A stretch of 64,000 nucleotides of DNA from Brassica napus (lineage: Eukaryota > Streptophyta > Magnoliopsida > Brassicales > Brassicaceae). The stretch spans positions 4,970,806 to 5,034,805 of the forward strand of contig NC_063437.1 of assembly GCF_020379485.1 (NCBI RefSeq), given 5' to 3'. How positions within the stretch are numbered: the stretch's first letter is position 1; each line of letters starts with the position of its first letter. Below, piece by piece: positions 35,241-47,358 of this stretch. Made by a program: the position numbers and the translations under genes. The notes beneath the pieces were generated by a model. It was not told where the DNA came from, did not search any database, and saw only the letters and a list, made by a program, of their open reading frames with translations.

Positions 35241-36640
35241 TCCCTTATATATTAAAAGAGAAGCATTGTAATAAATGCATTCACATTATAGTAGATACGT
35301 GGCAGCCTCACAATGATTTGATAATAAATATGTTAACGCGTTCACACTATAGTCATAAATGTGTTCACACTATGTACTTTGTGATTTTTTTAATATAAAA
35401 CTCACATACATAGTTCCAATAAAACTCTGGATTTTTCGGTTCGAATAAAAATAGATAACGAATCAAAAGCCAAACTATATATATATTATTTTTATTGTTT
35501 ACAGATAAAATTGAGCAAAATATTCATAAATTTTGATTTGATTTGTTATCCGTTTTGATTTGAACCAAAAAATCTTGATATTTGAAACTTTACGAAACAA
35601 ATCAAATACTAAAATACAATATCCAAAAAAGAAGCAAATCACTAATACCAATATTTTTAGGAACATATATCTAATTCGATATGTTATATGCATATATATA
35701 CATATATGAAAAGAATTATATATATTATACTTTATATCAGTTTTACAATATAAATTTATTATATTAGGTACTAGAATTAAAAGGTTATATAATGTTTTAT
35801 TTTTGTAATAAAATGTTATTATTAAATTATTTTTAAAATTTTATTTTATTTACGAATCAAATCGGATATTCTTTAAAATTCTAAAACATTTCGGATATCG
35901 GAGTCACCGAATATCTAGGTGGCTAAAGATCGAATTGACAAGAATGCTTCCAAATATCCAGATACTTGATATGTGTCCACCCCTATTTACGAATATAATT
36001 TTATTTTCTTTTGATGAAAAAATGACTAATGTCAGGGTCTTTTTTATTTTAAATAAATTTTAATTTTATCTTTCATGTATTATTCTGAACAAAAATGTCA
36101 TTTAATATTAATTAACAATATCTTTATATATTTTTCAACTATTTTTATATACTTTTTACATAAACATACATGTGCACCTTGATGTGAGCATCTTATAACT
36201 AAGTATTCACCACAGCTGAAGTATCTAATTGTTTTGAAAGTTGAAATATTTTTTCTTAATGTTTCTTTCACTACCGACCAAATTGTAGTGAAATGATTTG
36301 TCTTAATAATTTTCTTTTCTTTTTCTTAAACTATTATCTGTTTAAAAACTATAATATGAAACTATTGGTTCGACATGACAACTATCTAAACTTCATAATA
36401 TGAAAATAAACATATAATATTAATTTTAGGTTTTTATCCGAAAAAACCAAAAAATCAAATGTTTTAACCGAATAAACTAAAATGAATATTAATTTAAAAT
36501 AATAGTTATATTTCAGAAGATTAAAAACAAAAAAACGTAAAACCTAACCAATATCCAGATTAAACAGATTTATTGTCTTTTTTATTAAAAATAACGAAAC
36601 TAATAATCACATCCCGCGCAAGGCGCGGGTTATTACCTAG
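35241..36640 (+). mobile_element. Non-autonomous Helitron, 1.40 kb
   Basis: It starts after an A with TCCCTTATATATTAAAAGAG, a common Brassicaceae Helitron 5' end. It ends with the hairpin CCCGCGC-AAG-GCGCGGG (36613-36629, the third loop base unpaired), then CTAG (36637-36640) and a host T. The interior is AT-rich and non-coding, with CGAATCAAATCGGATAT-like phrases. No Rep/helicase gene is present. Confidence 0.85.
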
Positions 36641-37375
36641 TTGGCTTTAAAGAAGTATGAGCCTGAGCTGTTTTTCTTTTATAGCTAATCTGAGTTGTGT
36701 TTCTTTTTTTCTTTGCACTATGTGAGATGTTTTGAAGCTCTGTAAAGAAAACGTTGTTCTCCATGAAGCTAAGACCATGTGAGATCCGACCAAAGGGAAG
36801 GCCCATAATGTTAATGGATAAAGACTACTACTAAATGTAATTATTGGATGGGACTGTTGAGCTAATAATTATTGTTTAACCAACCAACCAATCAATCATA
36901 CATTTATATGCACATTCTATTTTTTTTTCTAATTAATAAGAGCTTTATATTCTTCATTCATACCAACCAAAATTTTTTAGACATGTATTTGACATTATCT
37001 GCTTAAATATGCCTTACATGTTTCAGAAAACTCGGATGTTTTCGGTAAAAACACTTTAGTCTTTAGGTGGACTTTTATTTATCTTCTTTGAGGATGGAAT
37101 ATTTGGTAGACTAGTTTATTGGTCGCGGCGATGTGATGAGGTGTGTCTCAGAGTAAATATTAACTGTAAATAAAATATTGAACTTTCTGCGCTCTTTAAT
37201 TTTTCTATGCTTACATTTTATAGGTATCGAGTAGCCTTAGATATTTGGGTATTCTGGTCGGTCTGGATCTTTAGCTAAAGTGATTGGAAGTATTCGATTT
37301 GATTTGAGTTCAGGTTCTAACGATTTCAGAACGGTTCAATTCTCAACTTTAAAGTTATTTAATATTTGATTTTTT
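36641..37375. other. Intergenic DNA, nothing recognised
   Basis: AT-rich, no gene and no clear repeat boundary between the Helitron and the CACTA element. Confidence 0.5.
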
Positions 37376-37699
37376 CACTACAAGAAAACGTAAGTTTAAC
37401 GAGGATAATTAACGAGGAAAAATAATCCTCGTAAAAGTACGTTGATTTTACGAGGAAAGTACGTGGAAAAAGAGAAGCATCGTTATTTCGTCGTAAGGTA
37501 ACGACAAAACAATTTCGTCGTAAAGACGATGTAAATTGACGTGGCTTTTACGAGGAAACACTATTTCCTTGTAAATACCACGTAAACTTCGCGAGTTCTT
37601 TACGACGAAATACTTTACGTGTACTTAACGAGGAAATTTTGAATCCACCAACTTGGTAGGTAGCTCACGTTTTTTTTGGCCATCCAATTAATTTTCGTC

Positions 37700-38287
37700 G
37701 TAATTTCACACGAGGCTATACTTTTCACACATATGAGTATGGTAGACAGCGGACGACCAGTAACTATGGAATATGTGTGAAAGGGGAAATAGATTTCTAC
37801 GGGATCTTGACGGAGATTATTGAAGTCGAATTTCCAGGGATATTGAAGCTGAAATGCGTCCTCTTCCAATGTGAATGGTTCGATTCCGTCGTCACAGAGG
37901 TGTTCGGTCTAACAAATTCGGTGTAGTTGATGTCAACGGTGGACGAAGGTACAACAAATTCGAGCCTTTCATCTTAGCTTCACAAGCAGACCAAGTTAGC
38001 TTCCTTCCATACCCTCGAATGAGAGATTCGGGTATAAATTGGTTAGCTGTGATCAAAGTTACACCTCGAGGACGAATTATCAGTGGAGAAGAACCACCAT
38101 TGCAAGAAGAACAGATAAATGAAGTCGAGGAACCTGAACAAGAAATTGATGACATCCTTCTCATTGATCCGCATAATCACGAGTACGAAGATCTTACCGA
38201 CGATGCCAAAGACGAAGCTGTTAAAGACGAGTTTAATGAAAATAATGATGTTTCTAGTGATGACGAGAATGTTGATGTATCCGATTG
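37700..38287 (+). pseudogene. C-terminal DUF4216 part of a CACTA transposase
   Basis: The frame running to 37925 encodes NYGICVKGEIDFYGIL, EIIEVEFPGILKLKCVLFQC and EWFDSVV. The adjacent frame at 37875-38287 continues RGVRSNKFGVVDVNGG, FILASQADQVSFLPYPR and an acidic C-terminus. A frameshift at about 37890-37910 separates them. DUF4216 lies at the C-terminus of plant TNP2-like transposases; the N-terminal and catalytic parts are gone. Confidence 0.8.
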
Positions 38288-38559
38288 ATGTATTTGATTT
38301 TATGTAGTTTGTTTTATGAATAAGATAATGTGGGAGTTTGATTTATGAATAAGGTAATGTGAAAGTTTATTTTAATTATGAATATGGACTTGTGGTTTGG
38401 GGTTTGGAATATTTTATAAATAGGGTTTGAGGTGAAAGAATAGATTGAGGTTCAAGGGTAGATGGGTTTGGGGTTTGGAATATATGAAGTAGAAGATAAG
38501 GAAGATGGGGTTTGGGGTTTCGGATTTTAGGGATTTATACGTAATACTCGTTAATTCCT

Positions 38560-38735
38560 CGTAAGCCAAAATCGTCGTAAGGTTGTCGTAAGGCCACGAG
38601 GAGTTTACGACGAAATTAAAAAAAATAAAGAAAGCGGGGCACGCTAATTCCACGCAAGCCAAAATCGTCGTAAGGTTGTCGTAAGGCCACGAGGAGTTTA
38701 CGACGAAATTAAAAAAAAATAAAGAAAGCGGGGCA
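38560..38735. repeat. Tandem duplication of a roughly 90-bp unit in the CACTA element
   Basis: Two near-identical copies contain CCAAAATCGTCGTAAGG, GGCCACGAGGAGTTTACGA and AAAGCGGGGCACGCTAATTC. They are rich in the CGTCGTAA/ACGAGG binding-site-like motif. Confidence 0.85.
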
Positions 38736-38932
38736 CGCTAATTCCACGTAAGACTCTCTGAGTGAATGAAAATAAGTAATTGTGGTTTGGAATGAAAATA
38801 AAGATAGGGTTTGGAATATATGAAGTAGAAGATAAGGAATATGGGGTTTGGGGTTTGGGGTTTCGGGTTTTAGGGATTTAAATGGAATACTCGTTAATTC
38901 CTCGTATGTTAACGTCGAACTTACGACGAATT

Positions 38933-39095
38933 CCTCGTAAATACCACGTAGGACAGATTCGTCGTAAATACCACGTAGGACAGATTCGTCGTAAATACCA
39001 CGTAGGACAGATTCGTCGTAAATACCACGTAGGACAGATTCGTCGTAAATACCACGTAGGAGAGATTCGTCGTAAATACCACGTAAAGTAAATGA
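38933..39095. repeat. 27-bp tandem repeat, about six copies
   Basis: The unit starts TACCACGTAGGACAGATTCG and ends TCGTAAA, with almost no variation over five to six copies. It translates as a 9-residue repeat (IRRKYHVGQ) because 27 is divisible by three; this is not a gene. Each unit carries one CGTCGTAA box, so it is probably an expanded cluster of CACTA subterminal binding sites. Confidence 0.9.
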
Positions 39096-39617
39096 TGAAC
39101 GCGGCCCACTTTAATTCCACGTAGGACGGAATCGTCGTAAACACCTCGTAACCAAAATCGTCGTAAACACCTCGTACCGTAAAAACTAGAAAAAAAAAAG
39201 AAGAAGAAATATACTGGATTTACATGTGGCAAGACTTCCAGCAATTATATTACTTAAGTCTCACCAACATAAATTCCAATATCTTCTTCTCTTCCTTTTT
39301 TTTCAAATTTTTATAATTTGAATAGGATTGGATTTGAGAGTATGAAGTGAGATAGGGTGTGATTTGGGAGTTTGGGTGTGGGTTGAGAAGGAGAGTTACG
39401 GGTATATTTATAGGGAAGCTTTCCTCGGTAATTCCACGTAAGCAAAATCGTCGTAACGTCCTCGTACCTAAAAAACACGGGCCTTTGTAATTCCTCGTAA
39501 CTTCCTCGTATAATAAAACGCGGGCCTTTGTAATCTCTCGCTGTTTCGTCGTAAAAAAAAACACGGGCCTCTGTAATTCGTCGTAAAATTACGAGGAATT
39601 TGCGACGGAATGTAATC

Positions 39618-39956
39618 TTATATATACACCCCGAGCGCTCACTCTTTCTTTCCTCTCTACTTCCTCTCCACTTCCTCCCTGTTTCGTTGCAATGGTAAGC
39701 CTCTCTAATTCCTCTCTAATTTGGTTAGTTTAGGTAGATTAGGCGGTTAGTATAGGGAATTTAGATAAGTTTACGGATCTTATGTTATTTAGTGTTGATT
39801 AGGTGGATAATGTTGGAAAATATACTGTTGACGGAAATTTAAAAAATTAAATTTTTTTCTCAGGTTCGAAAAGGTAGACTTACTGCCCATTACAGAGAGA
39901 TGTTCGGTGAGCCAGGTAGTCACCAACCGACGACTCACATGCCGAGGCGGATGTAA
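39618..39956 (+). CDS. Two-exon micro-ORF with TATA box in the CACTA element
   Basis: A TATA-like TTATATATAC (39618-39627) precedes a pyrimidine-rich leader and an ATG at 39692. The first exon is only ATG (39692-39694), followed by GTAAGC. An acceptor at 39862-39863 opens exon 2 (39864-39956), which reads VRKGRLTAHYREMFGEPGS and ends after about 31 residues. It looks like the 5' end of the element's second gene (TNPA-like position), now cut short; downstream frames are not open. Its function is unknown, and it may be a dead remnant. Confidence 0.4.
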
Positions 39957-40595
39957 CGGCGAGGAGTGATGAATTCTACCGGGCGATTAACGACCCTTAG
40001 TTCTTTTTAATTTCGGTTCTTGTATTATGAATTCAAAACTTATTTATATATAAAATATTTTGGTTTTGATTTTTTTAGAATTTTAATTTTATTAATAATT
40101 TAAATAATTTTTTTAATTATAATTTTTTTTATTTCTGTAAAATAACGAAACGAAGTAATTTCGTAGCTATTTTGCGACTTCTTTACGTGGAAGCTTAACG
40201 AGGTTTTTACGAGGAAATGTTTACAAGGAAATGACGTGGAAAATTCACGTGGTCTTTACGAGGAAAGCTATCAAGATATTTACGTTTACTTTACGAGTAT
40301 TTACTTTCGAGTTATTTACGTGGCTTTAACGAGGAATGGCTTTCGAGGTATTTACGAGGAAATTTAGCGACGTCCTTACGTGGAAGCTTTACGTGGTCTT
40401 TACGACGAAATATTCTTCTTCGCTTTTACGACGAAATTATTTCCTCGCTACGCTACGACGAATTAGCGAGGATATATGCGTTACGACAAACGTATAACGA
40501 CGAAACGGGTTTCCTCGCTAATTCCTCGTAACACTGCTTTTACGACGAAATCACGAGGAAAACTGCCCTCGTAAAACTTGTGTTTTCTTGTAGTG

Positions 40596-42916
40596 TTTTG
40601 TATACGGTTTGGTTCAATTATTTACTAATGATATACTAAAAATATATAAAAAGAGATAAGAATATATTTAAAATTTGAGAAAAAAAAACTAAAACGTCAA
40701 CATGAAATACCAAACAAATACAAAAACTTGGAAAAAGTAAAAAAAAAAAACACAATACATGAAATACCAAGTATATACTTAGAGTACCTGAACCGAACCA
40801 ATATTCAAAAATATCACTTATATATTTAGTATTTCTCAGTCATTCATTTCATATATTTGACTATGTGTTTTCCTTCACCATATGCAGTAATAAAAAAATT
40901 AAATTTAAAATATATTTAAAAATAAAATTTATTATTATTTTAGATTTTATTATTTTATTATAAATATTTTAATATCAATTTTGATTTAATTGAGCCTAAA
41001 ATTAAGATAAAATAAATAATTTTGTTTATTTTAAAATATATTTAAGAATAGATATTTATATATTTAAAATTATAGTCTTAGATATATTTTTCTATTTCTT
41101 TTGGATAAGATATATTAAATCAACTTGTATAAATTAAAAAAAATTGATATAAAAGTTGTATATTATGAAATACTACAACTATACAATATTTCTAAAATTT
41201 GTAGATATGTAAATAAGCTAATACTATTACGATTAAAAATTTATTTTTTTTTACAAAATTGTAAAAAAAAAATTGAAAATAATTTTAAGTTATAAATTGT
41301 ATAATTATAAAAATAGAAATAAATAATATTTTGGAAATTTTAAAATATTATTATATTTTTACTATTACATTAGTTAATGTCATATTTGAATATATTTACT
41401 TTAACGATGATTATAATTTACTACTATATTCTAAAAAGTTTAACAACAAATATAAATAAACATTAAATGTAATTATCCATGTCATATTTAACCATAAGCC
41501 ATATAATCATTTCTAACATGTCATGTTGACATTTATTTAGTGAAAATGATTGTAGAGATGACATGGTCAAAATCAGTTTGTAAATAACGTATAGGAAATT
41601 GGATATCCAGTAGTATCTACAATCGAATTAATACCCACTGATAAAAATGTGCAAAGTTCATTAAGATAAAATAGCCATACTCAAACCTGGTCTGATTTTC
41701 CGATTAGTTCTAGTTCAAGTTTTCGGATAGATCTGAATAATATGCACATGTTAGGCCACATCATATTTTGCTTAGTTATATGGTTACTAAAACTTTTTCT
41801 AGGGATAATATAATGGAAACTCTATAAATTAATATTCGATAAATTAATAAACACGATAAATTAATAATTTTTACTGATCTTGAACTGGACCAGTGTAAAA
41901 ATATAACACAATTCGATAAAGATAATAATTTTTGAAAAACATTATATTAATATATGTTAATAATTAATTCATACAATTTTAATATAATTATAAAAAAATA
42001 TTGCATATTTTTATTCATAATAAAGTCTATATTTAATTTTTCTAAACACTTCAAAATATTTTAATATTATTTTGAAATTTTACACCTGAAATGTATGTAC
42101 TACGGTAAATATTTTCTATACACCAAATAATTAAATAAAACCATCATAAAATTTGTTTATATAAAATTTAATCAATATGTTTACCGTCAAATCAAATATT
42201 CTTCTTGATTTTACATAAAAATACATCAAATACCCAAATGTAAAAAATTGTAAATTAATAACTCTATAAATTATAGTTTCAGCATATCAATACGCAGAGT
42301 TTTTATTGTATTTTTGATATTATCAAATATTCCAGCTTGGATGATGTAAATTGATAATGGTTTAAATTTGCATGCAGTTTGATTGTAACATTTCCTTACT
42401 TTGATTTAAGTATCACAATGGCCATTTCTTATGTAAATGTGATTTATTGATTGAGTTTTCCACGTATTTTTGAATCAAACTGATTTACCAGTCATTTTTT
42501 TTTAGTAGGGAATGGAAGCTTACCAGTCATTTGATTACATGTTTTTAAACCTTTTTTTGCCGTGAAATCAAGAATAGAGGTTTTACAGCTTATTTAACAC
42601 TCATTTTCTAAATGATAATTACAGTTTAGGAAAAAAAAAACAGAAGAACGCTGAAACAGAACACAAACATCTCAGATAGAAATTGGTCTAAACCTAATGG
42701 GAGAAACCCAAGTGACAAAAATCCAACTCATCATTGTGACGTAAATCCCAAACGTGTGATATCTCGTTCACGTGACACCAAACCGACTAAGTGGAGACTA
42801 TGGTTATGATTGGCGACCATAAAGTGTAATTGTACTTTGTTACCATTCAAGAAAAACATTAACCAACACCTCATAATTGATCAAATAACGCACTTGAAAC
42901 TCAGAAAAAAAATCTT
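40596..42916. other. Very AT-rich intergenic DNA with a possible TIR element
   Basis: No gene. At about 41815-42300 the phrase AACTCTATAAATTAATA occurs near the left side and its reverse complement near the right (TTAATAACTCTATAAATTA), a pattern I know from a common crucifer repeat. Exact ends were not set. Confidence 0.4.
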
Positions 42917-43177
42917 TTTGGTCGAGAATGGAGACACTAAGTGCGGGGGAGTTTCTGTATTGATTTGACTAGTTTCCATAAATGTCACCAATCAGAGGGA
43001 TAAACTAAAAAAAACGTTTTTGAAAAAATCGTAATTGAAATACGCACATGATTTTCAAGACAACCAAAACATGCATAAATGTACAAAAACGCAGTTCAAT
43101 GGTGTCAGCACGAAAGGCGGTGCAAAAATTAAAGTGCGGGACAGTGCAACTGCGGTTTGTGCGGAATTAAAGTATGG

Positions 43178-43781
43178 TAGGTCTGGATATTTTACTCGGA
43201 TCCAAAGACCCGACTCGAAACTGACCTGAAAAAACCCGGTTCGGGCAGGAACCGATCCGATCAAATTATCCTATCGGGTCTTGTTGCAGAGGACCCGCGG
43301 GTCTTGGACCCGACCCGACCCAAACCGAAACCCGATGGATACCCGAATTAATAATGTAAATTAAATAAAATGCATCAAAGGGAAATCAAAGACGGGTTAT
43401 TTGTCTAGAGAATATCGGTGTCAACCACTAGGTGACAACGAATTGTTGTTGTATCTCGTATAGTTTAATATATATACACATTTTAATATAATAAGAACAC
43501 AAATTTTAAATATTTTCGGATATATAGATATTTTTCAGATATTTTTAGGTCTTTGTAAATCGAACCCGAACCGAACCCAACCCGAAACCGAACCGAATCC
43601 GAACCGATAAATTTTAGTTACCCGAATGGGTCTAACTATCTAAGACCCGATCCGACCCGGACCCGGCATGATCCGAACCGACCCGAAACCGAAAATTTGA
43701 AATTATCCTATCGGGTCCTAAATTCTTAGACCCGAAAGGACCCGATCCGAACCTGACCCGACGACCCGAATGCCCATGCCT
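43178..43781. mobile_element. MITE-like element rich in GACCCG motifs, nested
   Basis: It begins TAGGTCTGGATATT and ends, reverse complemented, AGGCATGGGCATTCGGGT, which are imperfect inverted ends. The flanks AAAGTATGG (43169-43177) and AAAGTGCGG (43782-43790) are a 9-bp duplication with two differences. Dense ACCCGACCCGA/CGGGTC motifs fill both ends. It resembles in design the MITE at 2305-3178. Confidence 0.55.
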
Positions 43782-44439
43782 AAAGTGCGGTACGGGACAA
43801 CTGCGATTTTAAGTAAAAAACAATGTGAAATATTGTTTGATTGGTGACAATATATATTTGCGGTATTGAAAAATTATTTAATTAATAAACTAATAATGGT
43901 ACATAATATAGAATATATTAAAATAATAAAAAAGTATATTAACATAAGAAACATTTTTTAAATAATTTTTTTCAAGTGAAATGTTTTTGATAAGTGCAGT
44001 TTTGATAAAATAAGCGATACAAAATAACGTTTGATGGGTAAAGTATTTTATGGTTTTAATAGATAAATATTAAAAATATTGTAAAATATATAATTTAGTT
44101 TCATTTCTTGGGTTCTTGAGATATAAGATTTTTTCTGGTAATTGATAGGATCCAAATCCAAACCGAACCTAAAAAGAGGTTTGGTTACGTTCTCCAGTTC
44201 CGGATAAATCTACACATAGTTATGTATTCCTATATTTAATAAATTTTGTTTGGTTATTATTTTTGATTTTTATTCTTTTAATTAACTATTTTGAATAACT
44301 ATATAACTGACATATTATCATGTATGGTTTTATCAAAATTATTGTTTCACTTAAAAGTGCAGGTGTAAAGTTCATTTTTTTTGCTCGTAATAAAAAAATG
44401 GTAATACCCTCTTTACAAGAGATAATTTTATAAAGAAAA

Positions 44440-45465
44440 TCCCCTATATATAATTTGAGAAGCATTATAACTTTTTTTTGTAGTCACTTGTCATCACTAG
44501 GATGATTCTTGGAATCATAAGAGAAATATGTTGGTCCTTCTAATTATATAATAAACTTTTTATTAAACTAACCATAAATTCATTATTAATGTTCTTTATA
44601 ATTTCCATAAATAAAACTTACGGAATTACCTAATACGGCTAAAATATATATGGCACTTAATGATTTTGAATAATAAAGATTTGATAAAAATTAGTGTATC
44701 TTCTATCATATTTTTTTAATTTTAAACTATTAAAATAAATTAAACAACCACAATAACCATACAATTAAAATTTAGATTTTTCTGTATATGTTAGATTTTG
44801 AATTTTTAAAAATGACTATAATCTACTAAAACTGTTAAAAGTCTCACATTAAAATTTTGTGATCCATGATTTAAAATTTTTGTTATGAAAAAATATAAAT
44901 GATTACAAAATCATATAATTAAAAAGTCTAATTTAAATAATTATTAAGATTAATATATATATATATATATCATTTTAAATTAAATAATAAACCATATCAA
45001 ATACATAAATATTTTAGTTTCAAAATTTAATCTGAACAATTGTTTTGATAAAAGATTTGAATGAACATTGACAACTTATTTTTTAAAAAAATATAAATTA
45101 CTAAAACTATTAATCCCATACAAAATTTGTTATCAGTAATTTAAAGTTTTTACTATAAAAGATACAAATAATCAAACAATCATTTGAGTAGAAAGAACCA
45201 TTTAATAGACATTAATATTAAAAATTCAATATGTATGTTAATATCATTTAAAATTTAATTACATATCCTATCAAATAGAAAAACAATTGTTTGGATTAAT
45301 AAAATTGATTTAATTATATGTTCACACCAATTTAATTATATATGTAATATTTAATGACTTTTAATTATTCAATATATATTTATTATTTCATGTAAAAACA
45401 TATAATATATATAATTATTTTTATATATAATGTTTATCCCGCGCAAGGTGCGGGTCTTAACCTAG
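44440..45465 (+). mobile_element. Non-autonomous Helitron, 1.03 kb
   Basis: The 5' end is TCCCCTATATATAATTTGAG after an A. The 3' hairpin CCCGCGC-AAG-GTGCGGG (45438-45454) is followed by CTAG (45462-45465) and T. The interior is AT-rich and non-coding. It shares its hairpin and 5' start with the Helitron at 35241. Confidence 0.85.
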
Positions 45466-45775
45466 TATATTACTATAAAGAGAAACAAATTTATAATGTA
45501 CTGTGTGTTTCAATAAAAAATATTATAATATACTTTACAATGCGTTTTTTAGTGGTTCTGAGACTATTTTGGTGTTGGCACCAAAAACCCCCGTACTTAG
45601 TGTCTCCATTCTCAACCAAAATAGTAGCAGAAAAACTAAAAAAAGCCTTCAATAAAAATACAGTTTGGTTAAATTTTAGAGCTATGGTTGGATAGAAAAA
45701 AGTTTTGGTGCTAAAATTACATTAAAATGGTGTAGTTTTCACACCAAAATGGTATTATGGGTTAGAGATGCCCTT

Positions 45776-46200
45776 TAAGGAACCGGTTTCCACACCTATA
45801 TAATAACAATTGTACACCATCTTTTAATATCAACCTGATTACAAATATAACGATTAAAGAAACATATCTGTCCCCATTGTGAAAGATCGAAACTCGAATC
45901 CACATAAAGTTTAAGGTACGATCTAAAACCAACACATAACGGTTTACAGTTGGTTTACTATTCCTTGATCTAAAACTTAACCAGCTAACCTAATTAAACC
46001 TAACTTAAATCGACCTGTAAACACGAACTAACAACTGAATCTTATTTAACCCGATCCGAAACCTGACTTATTTAACCCAAAAATCTAAATCCCTAAAGCC
46101 CCAAATATCTAAGCTCTCTTTCTCTCCCACATACATTTTTCTAATCATTCATACTTCAGATGCTCGAAACTCGTTGGAGTCAACCTAGCCATGTACGAGT
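45776..46200. mobile_element. Diverged, one-ended copy of the MITE at 46461-47349
   Basis: It has the same order of motifs as 46461 onward: TTTCCACAC, TTGTACACC, a run of AAGTTTAA, ACGGTTTACAGTTGG, TTAACCAGCTAACC and TTAACCCGATCC, and then a pyrimidine-rich leader-like end. The right terminal repeat was not found. Confidence 0.45.
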
Positions 46201-46460
46201 CGACAACTTGGGTACAAAACTAACACTGTTTTAAAGATTATCTCTAAGCCACCTCTATATTATTATTTTTTTAATCTCCAAAGGCACTTATATATTCAAT
46301 TTTATATTTTGTTCTAAAGCAGAGAAACTCTATTATAGATGTGAATTTACTCTAATGTATACATTTATAACAAAGTTTCTCTATATTTAAGGGAAAATGG
46401 AGATAAATGTTATTTCTACCTCTAAATATCGAGGTAAAAGTATTATTCTTTTATATTTTT

Positions 46461-46873
46461 GGAAAGACTGACCTATTTCCACATCAGAACTATGATATAC
46501 TCACAAATGTACACAATCTTTCAATCTCGACCTTATTGCACACCGGTTAAGTATAACAACATATTTTCACACACAAAAGTTTGAAACCTGTTTTCCCCTA
46601 AACTTTAAACGACGGACTAATAATGACAAATAGCGGTTTTAAGTTGGTTAATGTTCTTTATTTTTAAACAAATGGCTAACCTAACTAAACCAAAAATGAC
46701 CCGATTAGAGAATATAAACCGGATTAAATCAACCTAATACAATTAGATCTAATAACGCGACTTAAGCTAATTGGAAACCCTAAAAACGTAAATCCACAAA
46801 TCATCTTCCTATGTCTCTCTCTCGTGAAGAACGTCGTTGCTCCTCCGCTTGGCCTCAATAAGGTAATTTCGAC

Positions 46874-46972
<99 letters not shown>

Positions 46973-47349
46973 TGACTTTGTGTCTCTCTGTTTTCAAGAT
47001 TCATTACTCATACGGGTTTGTATCTGTGGGAAACAAAATCTCTTCTCTGGATTTTTAGATTTTAGGGTTCTAAATCATGAAATCAATTTGGGGGCTTTTA
47101 AAAGGGGGTTTAAATCGATCTCTAGTCGAATCTCAAGACCAATCGATACGAATTGGTTTACTATCGGTTAATGTTATAAACCATTAAAACCAAGCCTAAT
47201 CTTGGTCTGTGTGGAAACGGGTTTCCAAATTTTATTATGTGTGGAAATAGGTTGCTATACTTAACTGGTGCGCAATTAGGCCGAGGTTGAAAGATTGTGT
47301 ATATTTGTTGCTATATGATAGTTCTGGTGTGGAAATATGTCGTCTTCCC
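46461..47349. mobile_element. MULE-type element, 0.89 kb, with captured leader-like DNA
   Basis: Long inverted ends: the left block (GACCTATTTCCACATCAGAA and about 110 further bases) matches the reverse complement of the right end, with both containing ACACAATCTTTCAA and TTAAGTATA. Flanks TATATTTTT (46452-46460) and TATATTTTC (47350-47358) form a 9-bp duplication with one mismatch. The centre contains an AAACCCTAAA leader-like stretch, an ATG followed by 13 codons, a GTAATT donor-like site and the (TC)n tract, as if a gene's 5' end had been captured. Confidence 0.65.
46876..46967. repeat. (TC)46 microsatellite
   Basis: About 92 bases of uninterrupted TC. The open frames with Leu-Ser or Arg-Glu runs on either strand come only from this tract. 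Confidence 0.97.
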
Positions 47350-47358
47350 TATATTTTC

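Larger units (their letters stand above)
37376..40595. mobile_element. CACTA (En/Spm) transposon, deleted copy of 3.2 kb
   Basis: The left end is CACTACAAGAAAACG and the right end is CTTGTGTTTTCTTGTAGTG, the CACTA terminal inverted repeats. T-runs on both sides allow a 3-bp TTT target duplication. Both subterminal regions are packed with ACGAGGAAA and TTTCGTCGTAA motifs in both orientations, as expected for transposase binding sites. Inside are a DUF4216 remnant of the TNP2-type transposase and a small promoter plus two-exon reading frame. The catalytic TNP2 domain is missing. Confidence 0.92.
42917..45620. mobile_element. TIR element (2.7 kb) with two nested insertions
   Basis: A 33-bp block (TTTGGTCGAGAATGGAGACA continuing to 42949) is repeated inverted at 45588-45620 with two mismatches. 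I infer an element between them, although no target duplication is clear. It contains a MITE-like insert (43178-43781) and a Helitron (44440-45465). Interior DNA beside the first insert has GTGCGG and CAACTGCGG motifs. No transposase was found. Confidence 0.5.

Noticed and set aside
38882..39144. CRISPR-like or repeat-protein appearance of the 27-bp units
   Set aside because: The units are contiguous tandem copies without spacers, in a plant transposon; the 9-residue peptide repeat follows from 27 being divisible by three.
46809..47171. Open frames with long Leu-Ser or Arg-Glu runs
   Set aside because: They are translations of the (TC)46 microsatellite.
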